From an uncultured Eubacteriales bacterium (GTDB lineage Bacteria; Bacillota; Clostridia; Christensenellales; UBA1242): DNA of 7,287 bases. Shown here piece after piece: positions 1 to 5,782 of the stretch. The position numbers and the translations under genes were made by a program. A model generated the notes under the pieces. The model saw only the letters and a program-made list of their open reading frames with translations. It was not told the DNA's origin and made no database searches. Numbering within the stretch: the stretch's first letter is position 1; each line of letters opens with the position of its first letter. The stretch lies in contig CARBWQ010000044.1 of the NCBI GenBank assembly GCA_948949055.1, positions 1 to 7,287 on the forward strand. The letters run 5' to 3'.

Positions 1-1
1 G

Positions 2-1348
2 GTTACAACATCACTTTCCAAGCTGGTTTCCAGCGCAAGGGCGAGAGGCGATAACAATAAGATAGGCTCATATTTGCGTTATGGTCTTATGTTTAGCATT
101 ATTCTTTCTGCAATTATTTCTGTCTTTCTTTTGCTGTTTTCTAAACAACTCTCATCAGTTCAAGGTATAGGCGACGGCGCAAACTCCTATCTTATTGTAG
201 CCTTAATTTTGCCTATTGGAGCGTACGTTGGTGTAATTAGAGGACTTATGCAGGGCTATAACAACATGACGCCAACTGCTGTTAGTCAAATTATCGAGCA
301 GGTTACTAAGTTTGGATTTGGTCTTGCTATGGCATATCTTCTTGGCAGTGGTGGTATTGCAAAGGGTGTTTTGGGTGCTTTCTTAGGTATTTTGATTAGT
401 GAGGTGCTTGCAGGAGTTTATCTGGCGTGGAGCGCAAGCAGGGTTGATAAACTCAGCTACGGCACAGAGGGCAAAAAAGAGTTTTTCAGTGCCTCTCTTC
501 CATTATCTTTTGGTGGTGTTGTTATACCTTTAACTCATGCAATCGAAGCACTTTTTATAATATCTCTTCTCATGCGAGCAGGCTTAACACGTGAGGTTTC
601 AACCTCCCTCTACGGCCTTCAAACTGGTGTAGTTGGTGCTATTTTAAATTTCCCTTTAATTATATCTGTTGCTGTTGCAATTTCGCTCTTACCTAATATT
701 TCATATTTGGTTGCACAAAATGACAGAGAGGGACAAAGGAAATTAATTGAAAAATCCTTCCTAGCCATGTGGTACATTTTATTGCCACTTGTTGTTGGCA
801 TAATGTCAATAGCAGGGGGACTTTATCCGATTATTTATCCAAATGTAATGGAAGGGTATATAAAAATAGCAATGCAACTTACCATTCTTAGTGGTATATC
901 CATTGTGCTTACTGCAATTATGCAATTTCTGCAATCGCTTTTACAGGCAAACGGATATTTCAGTTATTCATTGATTTTTAGTGTAATTGGTGGGATTGGA
1001 AAAATTGCATTCCTGTTTATATTCACGCCTATGAAAGAAATTTCTATTTACTCAATTGCAATTTCAAATATTGTTCTTGCCTTAATAGTTTCAGTTTGCA
1101 CCCTATTAAAGCTGGGTTCGCTTATTAAACTACCTTTCTTTGATACTATTCTTCCTTTGCTTGCAGTTGCTATTATGTTTATGATTGTTAAGATTTTTTT
1201 ATCGTTGATTGGAGGTTATTTGGGGCTGATAATGGCTGTAATTTTAGGCATGGCGACGTACTTTGTCTTAGCACTTCCTCTCACGATAAAATATGCAAGG
1301 CTAATTATTGACAAGTTTGCTCAAAGAGAAAATAAAGCGATAGAATAA
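2..1348 (+). CDS. MurJ/SpoVB-type polysaccharide flippase, 5' end missing
   Basis: A multispanning membrane protein of the MATE-like flippase superfamily (MurJ/YtgP/SpoVB/Wzx group), expected to move lipid-linked sugar precursors such as lipid II across the cytoplasmic membrane. The frame is open from base 2, so 448 residues are visible and the true start lies left of the window. The first residues (SKLVSSARARGDNNK) match the conserved loop after the first helices of this family, so the TTG at 74 is internal. At bases 239-289 the family-typical RGLMQGYNNMTPTAVSQ appears. About twelve hydrophobic helices follow, with a basic C-terminus. Full-length relatives are about 500-550 residues, so roughly 50-100 residues are missing. 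Superfamily assignment is firm; whether it is the essential lipid II flippase or a sporulation or capsule paralogue cannot be decided from this part. Its last four codons form the 5' arm of the terminator. Confidence 0.88.
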   Translation, partial: VTTSLSKLVSSARARGDNNKIGSYLRYGLMFSIILSAIISVFLLLFSKQLSSVQGIGDGANSYLIVALILPIGAYVGVIRGLMQGYNNMTPTAVSQIIEQVTKFGFGLAMAYLLGSGGIAKGVLGAFLGILISEVLAGVYLAWSASRVDKLSYGTEGKKEFFSASLPLSFGGVVIPLTHAIEALFIISLLMRAGLTREVSTSLYGLQTGVVGAILNFPLIISVAVAISLLPNISYLVAQNDREGQRKLIEKSFLAMWYILLPLVVGIMSIAGGLYPIIYPNVMEGYIKIAMQLTILSGISIVLTAIMQFLQSLLQANGYFSYSLIFSVIGGIGKIAFLFIFTPMKEISIYSIAISNIVLALIVSVCTLLKLGSLIKLPFFDTILPLLAVAIMFMIVKIFLSLIGGYLGLIMAVILGMATYFVLALPLTIKYARLIIDKFAQRENKAIE

Positions 1349-1362
1349 TCTATCGCTTTTTT
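1334..1362. terminator. Bidirectional intrinsic terminator, stop codon in the loop
   Basis: A perfect 11-bp stem (AAAGCGATAGA at 1334-1344, its complement at 1349-1359) closes a 4-base loop at 1345-1348. On the plus strand the run of T at 1357-1362 follows; on the minus strand the stem is followed by TTTATTTT. It should therefore end both the flippase transcript and the convergent ABC operon. The flippase TAA stop (1346-1348) lies inside the loop, so the 5' arm is coding sequence. Confidence 0.88.
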
Positions 1363-1380
1363 AGGTCAAATAATTTAAAA

Positions 1381-1438
1381 TAATTCTTATATTTTTATAG
1401 TGGCTAATTATAAGTAGTTCTTATATTTTTATAGTGGC
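1381..1438. repeat. Short tandem duplication at the end of the permease gene
   Basis: Two copies of a 24-base unit, 1381-1404 and 1415-1438, differ at a single base; the last 21 bases (1384-1404 and 1418-1438) are identical. The period is 34 bp. The second copy covers the permease stop codon (1429-1431, minus strand) and its last two codons; the first copy is a non-coding duplicate just beyond it. It looks like a slippage duplication of the gene's 3' end. No function is evident. Confidence 0.75.
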
Positions 1439-3027
1439 AAGTCTTTCTTTTTAAACCTTACTATTGAAACAATAAAGCAGGTTATGCCAACGCCTAAAAG
1501 GATAGCAAGTTTCCACAGGAACGAGAGCGAGCCTTCAAGTATGGCTACACAATCAAATAGACTTATTATAGAAAGGTAGTTGAAGAAGTTCATGGCGTCT
1601 ACTCTTAGCATGCTTGGGATAGTGCTTGAACCAAAGAGACCAAGAATAGTTGCCACAAAGAAGAACATTGAAAGGCCACCACCTATTGACATAGAAAGTT
1701 TGCTTCTATTAAACCAGCTTGAAGCAAGGAAACAAATTCCTGAGATGGCAAACATTGTAATGAAAGCTCCAAGGTTTAGTAAAGCCATCTGTCCATAAGT
1801 AATTGTGATAGCCTCGCCTGCTATTGCAAGACAAATAAAACCGACAAGTGTTGTGCATAGAAACATAGCAAATAGTGAAATAACGAGATATGCCATTTGA
1901 GTAAATGATACGGTGGTTCTTTTTGTAGGTGTTGATAGCACATATGCCATTGAGCCACTATCAATTTGAGATGAAACTAGGTTGTTAGAAGCCATAATTA
2001 TGTATACGATAGGTAGGAGGATGCCAGCCATTTTGAAGAACATTGATCCAATTACAAGTTGCCCAATATCCATATTGCCTAGCTCTTGCAAGGAAGAAGC
2101 TATTTCATCAGGTAGATCATCAAGTAGGCTTCCTGAAAGATTGTCAATAAGTTCTAATTTTGCTTGATTGAGTTTAACAGCAACCAATTGTTCAAGTTCA
2201 GTATCGCTAATTTCAGGTGATTGAACTTTTATTTCCTCTCTTATCTGCTTTTCTTTTATATTTATTTGAGCTTTAAATGATATGTTTGCAGACAGAGAAA
2301 TTTCAGCAATTTCATCTTCGCTAAAATAGTCGGCGATTTTTATTATTTCGCCTTGATTATCTATCTCCTGTTGATAGAAGATAACCTTTAATACCTGTGG
2401 AATATAGAAGGTTGCAAATTCAGATGGATCAGTAGAAGGTGAGTTGATAAAATCAGTTACAGCTTGGTGAATGAATAGTTTTGAATAGTTTGCCGATTCT
2501 TCGCCATCGCTTTCTAGGAGCTGATTGTAAATCTGTTCTTCTATTTGGCGAAGGACATATTCATTTATCTTTTCTTGTGAGTAATCCTCGCCCATAACAT
2601 TGTAATAATCTAACAGGGCAATAATTCCCATGTGATACTTTTCTTCGCTAAGTAAAAGCAATTTAGCTTTTGCCTCTTCCTCAGTGTTGCCATCTTCTAT
2701 TAATGTATTATATGTTGAGATTATAAATTGCTTATGGTCGTCAGTTAGGCTTTCATTTAAAAGGATATTAAGATTTGTTGAATTTTCTTCAAATCCAATG
2801 AGAGCTTTTTCGGTGAGATTAAAATATGACATAGATTGCTTTTTAATTGAAGCTTCAATAGAGTCTTTTACAAATATTTCAACCATTGAGTGACTTACAG
2901 TTCCAACATTTAAATTGCCTATTACAAGCACGAGTACAGCTAAAATTATACAGGTGATAACTGTAACAAAAGACCAAAGTCCCATATTCGCTTTGCAAGA
3001 TTGTTTAAATAGTGGTTTACTTAGCAT
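1429..3027 (-). CDS. ABC-2 type exporter permease with large external domain
   Basis: A 532-residue membrane subunit of an ABC-2 family exporter (PF12679/COG1277-like). A first helix lies at about residues 17-37, followed by a hydrophilic, acidic, mostly helical domain at about 40-320 that should face outside. Five more helices follow at about 322-347, 376-403, 412-437, 445-466 and 503-523. After the second helix comes the SSQIDSGSMAYVLSTPTKR segment (352-370), a cytoplasmic hallmark of this permease class that probably contacts the ATPases. The C-terminus is basic. The ATG is preceded by AAAGGAGGT at 3033-3041 with a 5-base spacer. The first 11 bases overlap the end of the upstream ATPase gene, indicating translational coupling. 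It is the only permease in the operon, so a homodimer, or one chain served by two different ATPases, is inferred. The substrate is unknown. Confidence 0.88.
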   Translation of the reverse strand: MLSKPLFKQSCKANMGLWSFVTVITCIILAVLVLVIGNLNVGTVSHSMVEIFVKDSIEASIKKQSMSYFNLTEKALIGFEENSTNLNILLNESLTDDHKQFIISTYNTLIEDGNTEEEAKAKLLLLSEEKYHMGIIALLDYYNVMGEDYSQEKINEYVLRQIEEQIYNQLLESDGEESANYSKLFIHQAVTDFINSPSTDPSEFATFYIPQVLKVIFYQQEIDNQGEIIKIADYFSEDEIAEISLSANISFKAQINIKEKQIREEIKVQSPEISDTELEQLVAVKLNQAKLELIDNLSGSLLDDLPDEIASSLQELGNMDIGQLVIGSMFFKMAGILLPIVYIIMASNNLVSSQIDSGSMAYVLSTPTKRTTVSFTQMAYLVISLFAMFLCTTLVGFICLAIAGEAITITYGQMALLNLGAFITMFAISGICFLASSWFNRSKLSMSIGGGLSMFFFVATILGLFGSSTIPSMLRVDAMNFFNYLSIISLFDCVAILEGSLSFLWKLAILLGVGITCFIVSIVRFKKKDLPL

Positions 3028-3934
3028 GATTTACCTCCTTTGTTTGAGAAATAATATTTTTAAAGTGTCTTTCAAGGGTGTATTTTATTTCAGATATAAA
3101 TTTGACATCAAACATTGAAAGAACCTTAAATAATGTGGAAAGCTTATGTTTTTCGATATTGATTGTTACTTGATTGAATTTAGGTTGTTTTCTGATTATA
3201 TTGAAATTGAGCAGACAAAAATCTTTATAATCATCATGATTTGAAAATTCTATTTTTAAATCACGAGATTGTCTATTTTTGACTTCATTTATATCAATAA
3301 CATTTATTATTTTTCCTTTATCAATTAAAGCGACTTTATCGCACACTTTTTCTAGTTCTTCATATAAGTGTGAGGTTATTATGATTGATTTGCCCTTCTT
3401 TTTCTCCTCTTCAATAAGTTCAAGAAAGGATACTCGCATTAGAGGGTCTAGGCCTGTCGTCGGCTCGTCAAGAATTAGAATGTCAGGATTATTCATTAGC
3501 GCGACTACGATTGCAGTTTTCTGTTTCATGCCTTTGCTCATTCTTTTTAGATTGGCACTTGGGTCTAGTTGTAGTTTGTTTATTATGTATTTTGCATAGT
3601 CAAGATTATTTAGACCTAGAAGTTCAGCCTGTGAATTTATAAACGCCCAGCCGGTTTTAAGGTCGGGGAATGCTATTTCGCCGGGAACATATCCGATAAA
3701 CTTTTTAGTTCTATCAGCTTCGGTCCAAGCTTTCAGTCCTTCAACTGTTACCTCGCCTTGGTCTGGCTCTAAGAACCCCATTATATTTCTTATTGTTGTA
3801 GTTTTGCCTGCACCATTAGCACCAACAAAGCCAAGTGTTTCGCCCCGTTTAAGTGAGAGATTAATATCAAATATGCCTCGTCCTTGCCCATAATCTTTGG
3901 TGAGATTATTGATTACGATTACCTCATCTTTCAT
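3017..3934 (-). CDS. ABC transporter ATPase, second of a tandem pair
   Basis: A 305-residue cytoplasmic nucleotide-binding subunit (COG1131, CcmA/BcrA-like exporter ATPase). Visible motifs are Walker A GANGAGKT (38-45), a Q-loop region reading IGYVPGE (80-86), the signature MSKGMKQK (132-139), Walker B DILILDEPTTGLDP (151-164) and the H-loop histidine in ITSHL (His189). About 90 residues after the core form the variable C-terminal region common in this class. The Q-loop position appears to hold Gly rather than Gln. The ATG overlaps the TGA of the previous gene as ATGA, with GGAGG at 3941-3945 spaced 6 bases away. Its 3' end overlaps the permease start by 11 bases. It is paralogous to the gene upstream, with long shared stretches from the N-terminus to Walker A. 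Catalytic residues look intact, so it should bind and hydrolyse ATP, probably as a heterodimer with its paralogue. Confidence 0.92.
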   Translation of the reverse strand: MKDEVIVINNLTKDYGQGRGIFDINLSLKRGETLGFVGANGAGKTTTIRNIMGFLEPDQGEVTVEGLKAWTEADRTKKFIGYVPGEIAFPDLKTGWAFINSQAELLGLNNLDYAKYIINKLQLDPSANLKRMSKGMKQKTAIVVALMNNPDILILDEPTTGLDPLMRVSFLELIEEEKKKGKSIIITSHLYEELEKVCDKVALIDKGKIINVIDINEVKNRQSRDLKIEFSNHDDYKDFCLLNFNIIRKQPKFNQVTINIEKHKLSTLFKVLSMFDVKFISEIKYTLERHFKNIISQTKEVNHAK

Positions 3935-4842
3935 AGTCCACCTCCATCTTTCTTGTAATATTTCATAAAATATTCTTCAAGGCTTTCTTTAATTTGAACA
4001 AAGTCGGAAATTTTATAGCTGGCTATGACTTGAATAAGCTCGTTTATATTTCTATCATTGACTGAAATAGTAAGACTGTTTATTTCTTCGCCCAATATTT
4101 TGAGATTTTCTTTATCAGTCAATGCTGAAACAAAAAGCATTTTATCGCGATTGTTTTTGAAAGTTATTTGATATATTTTGTCATTGTTATGCTTAAAATC
4201 GCTAGCTAAAAACTCTGACACAATTTTGCCTTCTTTTATAATTGCAATCCGATCGCAGGTGGCTTCTACTTCGCTGAAAATGTGACTTGAAAGAAGTATA
4301 GTTTTGCCTCTTGCTTTTTCATTTTTTATAAACTCTATAAAAGTCTGTTGCATTTCAAGATCAAGACCACTTGTTGGTTCGTCAAGAATCAAAACATCGG
4401 GGTCATTTAAAAATGCTGTTACAATTGCAAGTTTACGTTTGTCTCCAAGGCTCATTCGTTTGGTTTCGCCCACTGGGTCAAGTTGAAAGAGGTTCAATAA
4501 ATGCCCAATCCATTTATCATTATCAGCCTTTTTTAGTTTTTTCATCATTTCAATAAACTGCCAACCACTAAGTCCACTTGGAAGTGCTATTTCACCGGGC
4601 AGGTATCCAACCTTTGCCATGAATTTTTCATAACTACCAAAACTTTCCTCGCCAAGTATTTTTGTTTGCCCATTATCAGGCTTGCTAAAACCCATAAGAT
4701 GTCTGATTGTGGTAGATTTGCCAGCCCCATTAGGCCCTAAAAATCCAAAAACTTCGCCTTCGTTTACCTTGAAAGAAACATCGAAGACGCCTCGACCATG
4801 ACCATAATCTTTGGTTAAGTTATCAACAACTATCTTTTCCAT
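3931..4842 (-). CDS. ABC transporter ATPase, first of a tandem pair
   Basis: A 303-residue cytoplasmic nucleotide-binding subunit of an ABC-2 exporter. It shows Walker A GPNGAGKS (36-43), a Q-loop region VGYLPGE (78-84), a non-canonical signature MSLGDKRK (130-137), Walker B DVLILDEPTSGLDL (149-162) and an H-loop histidine in SSHIF (His187), then a C-terminal region of about 95 residues. The SLG(N/D)-type signature is known in a subgroup of exporter ATPases, so it is not evidence of inactivity. I chose the ATG at 4842 because AAGGAGG (4849-4855) lies 6 bases before it. The frame stays open upstream to a GTG at 4875, but that longer form would translate the ribosome site itself and has no site of its own. 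The gene opens the three-gene operon driven by the promoter at 4902-4930 and ends in a 4-base ATGA overlap with the next ATPase gene. Confidence 0.92.
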   Translation of the reverse strand: MEKIVVDNLTKDYGHGRGVFDVSFKVNEGEVFGFLGPNGAGKSTTIRHLMGFSKPDNGQTKILGEESFGSYEKFMAKVGYLPGEIALPSGLSGWQFIEMMKKLKKADNDKWIGHLLNLFQLDPVGETKRMSLGDKRKLAIVTAFLNDPDVLILDEPTSGLDLEMQQTFIEFIKNEKARGKTILLSSHIFSEVEATCDRIAIIKEGKIVSEFLASDFKHNNDKIYQITFKNNRDKMLFVSALTDKENLKILGEEINSLTISVNDRNINELIQVIASYKISDFVQIKESLEEYFMKYYKKDGGGL

Positions 4843-4848
4843 AGTCTT

Positions 4849-4855
4849 CCTCCTT
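4849..4855 (-). promoter_or_regulatory. Ribosome binding site fixing the first ATPase start
   Basis: AAGGAGG on the minus strand, 6 bases before the ATG at 4840-4842. This strong site supports the ATG over the in-frame GTG at 4875, which lies upstream of it. Confidence 0.85.
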
Positions 4856-4887
4856 AGCAAAATTTTATTAGACACATGTATATTTTT

Positions 4888-4916
4888 TTGACTACAATAT
4901 AATTATATGATATAAT
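4888..4916 (+). promoter_or_regulatory. Vegetative promoter of the tetR-family gene
   Basis: TTGACT (4888-4893), a 17-base spacer, then a perfect TATAAT (4911-4916). The predicted start near 4923 gives a leader of about 90 bases before the regulator's ATG. Its -10 box lies inside the spacer of the opposing promoter and vice versa. Confidence 0.8.
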
Positions 4917-4918
4917 TA
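4900..4918. promoter_or_regulatory. Perfect dyad covering both -10 boxes; possible operator
   Basis: Two 9-base arms, TAATTATAT (4900-4908) and ATATAATTA (4910-4918), flank a single central G at 4909. Symmetry continues imperfectly outward to both -35 boxes: 17 of 21 base pairs match over 4888-4930. Both -10 boxes fall in the perfect core. A TetR dimer binding here would block both promoters at once, but AT-rich back-to-back promoters also produce symmetry on their own, so the operator role is inference. Confidence 0.5.
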
Positions 4919-4930
4919 AATAGAACTCAA
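4902..4930 (-). promoter_or_regulatory. Vegetative promoter of the ABC operon
   Basis: On the minus strand TTGAGT (4925-4930) is followed after exactly 17 bases by TATAAT (4902-4907), a near-consensus sigma-70/SigA-type promoter. The predicted start is near 4894-4895, giving a leader of about 52 bases before the first ATPase ATG. It overlaps the oppositely directed tetR promoter almost completely, so RNA polymerase should occupy only one at a time. Confidence 0.75.
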
Positions 4931-4969
4931 CTATCTTATTTTTACTGGTTTTTAATATTTGTAAACTAT

Positions 4970-4994
4970 TAGACAATATTGTAAAAATTGTCTA
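4970..4994. promoter_or_regulatory. Inverted repeat in the tetR leader; candidate operator
   Basis: Perfect 8-base arms TAGACAAT (4970-4977) and ATTGTCTA (4987-4994) with a 9-base spacer. The left arm overlaps a smaller perfect palindrome, ACAATATTGT (4973-4982). The repeat lies downstream of the predicted tetR start and 6 bases before its Shine-Dalgarno site, which suits autoregulation by a repressor roadblock. An RNA hairpin with the same arms is possible but would have only two G-C pairs. Confidence 0.5.
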
Positions 4995-5000
4995 TTTTAA

Positions 5001-5006
5001 AAGGAG
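5001..5006 (+). promoter_or_regulatory. Ribosome binding site fixing the regulator start
   Basis: AAGGAG lies 5 bases before the ATG at 5012. It sits inside the longer frame that opens with TTG at 4988, which argues against that upstream start. Confidence 0.85.
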
Positions 5007-5011
5007 CGATT

Positions 5012-5590
5012 ATGAGAAAAGAGGAAGACCTAAGGGTTAGAAGAACAAGGAAACTTTTGATTGAGTCGCTTATGTCATTAATGCAAGAGCGTTCTTTTGA
5101 AAAGATAAGCATAAATGACATTTGTGAGCGAGCTATGGTGCATAGGGCAACTTTTTATAACCATTTTGATGACAAACAAAGTTTGTTTAATTTTGCACTT
5201 GATGAGATTGAAGAGGAAATGTTTTTGTCTACAATAGAAAAAGGAGAGTATAATTCTTCAAAGGAAATGTATTTAAGTTTACTAAAAAACGTCTTTGATT
5301 ATATAGATAAAAATAGAGATAAGTTTAAGCTTATCATTGAAAACAACTCAGGGAAACTAATTTCGATTATTTCAGATACAATGAAGAGAAGTGTAAGATA
5401 TTTTATTAGCAAAAATGAACAGCAACATGAATATGTTGTGCCACTGAACATAATAATAGATTTCTTTATGGGAGGTATAGCATTCCTATGTTTAGACTGG
5501 ATAAAACTTGGCACATATTCTAAGGAAGAACTATTGAAATTTTTTGAGATATTTTTAGAGGAAAATAATTTTCTAAAAAATAAAAATTAA
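5012..5590 (+). CDS. TetR/AcrR-family transcriptional regulator
   Basis: A 192-residue dimeric DNA-binding regulator, most likely a repressor of itself and of the divergent ABC operon. Residues 11-58 form the TetR helix-turn-helix domain, ending in the family-typical recognition region VHRATFYNHFDDK (43-55). The all-helical C-terminal half should bind a ligand and dimerise; its end (IIIDFFMGGIAFLCLDWIKLG, then a further helix) resembles the TetR_C_8/DhaS-like class (PF14278). I chose the ATG at 5012 for its AAGGAG site; a TTG at 4988 in the same frame would add eight residues and read through that site and half of the leader inverted repeat. The ligand is unknown but is plausibly the cargo of the neighbouring exporter. 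The C-terminus is Lys/Asn-rich (FLKNKN) and runs into the A-rich gap. Confidence 0.9.
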   Translation: MRKEEDLRVRRTRKLLIESLMSLMQERSFEKISINDICERAMVHRATFYNHFDDKQSLFNFALDEIEEEMFLSTIEKGEYNSSKEMYLSLLKNVFDYIDKNRDKFKLIIENNSGKLISIISDTMKRSVRYFISKNEQQHEYVVPLNIIIDFFMGGIAFLCLDWIKLGTYSKEELLKFFEIFLEENNFLKNKN

Positions 5591-5782
5591 TTAAAAATAA
5601 AATGAATTATTTAATAAATAAAAAATAAAATAAAAATAGGTAAAAAATAAAAAAGAATTAATTAGTAATTAAAAAATAAATAAAAAAATGCAAATAAAAT
5701 ATTTTTGCATTTTTTTAGCATTAAAAATTGTCGAAAAAATAATTAAAAAAATATTTTTTATTTTAATTTAATATTTTTTGCT
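5591..5782. other. Extremely A/T-rich convergent intergenic gap
   Basis: These 192 bases separate the convergent tetR and radical SAM genes. The plus strand is A-rich on the left, with no cytosine between 5574 and 5690, and becomes T-rich on the right. Apart from the terminator at 5682-5716 and some A-run/T-run self-complementarity near 5740-5780, I see no gene, promoter of note or RNA. Confidence 0.8.
5682..5716. terminator. Bidirectional intrinsic terminator between tetR and radical SAM genes
   Basis: A 13-bp stem pairs 5682-5694 (seven A then TGCAAA) with 5704-5716 (TTTGCA then seven T) around a 9-base loop. The outer A/T part gives a T run on either strand, so it can stop both convergent transcripts. 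It has only two G-C pairs but has the classical symmetric form and the expected position. Confidence 0.75.

Noticed and set aside
74..76. TTG as the start of the flippase gene
   Set aside because: The frame is open to the left edge and the residues before it (SKLVSSARARGDNNK) fit the family, so the gene starts outside the window.
1381..1438. CRISPR-like repeat pair
   Set aside because: There are only two copies with a 10-base separation, overlapping a stop codon, and no cas genes nearby.
3279..3599. 106-codon open frame on the plus strand
   Set aside because: It is antisense to the well-supported second ATPase and shows no family features; the other antisense frames in the window are likewise shadows.
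3931..3933. TGA read as tryptophan (Mollicutes-type code)
   Set aside because: Trp is written as TGG in the genes, the frames close normally under the standard bacterial code, and this TGA forms a classical ATGA overlap.
4843..4875. GTG at 4875 as the start of the first ATPase
   Set aside because: It would make the AAGGAGG ribosome site part of the coding sequence and has no such site itself; the ATG at 4842 fits better.
4898..4903. Additional TATAAT on the plus strand
   Set aside because: The sequence 17 bases upstream (CATGTA) is not a -35 element, and the box is explained by the palindromic core.
4988..5011. TTG at 4988 as the start of the TetR-family gene
   Set aside because: It lies in the right arm of the inverted repeat and upstream of the AAGGAG site that serves the ATG at 5012.
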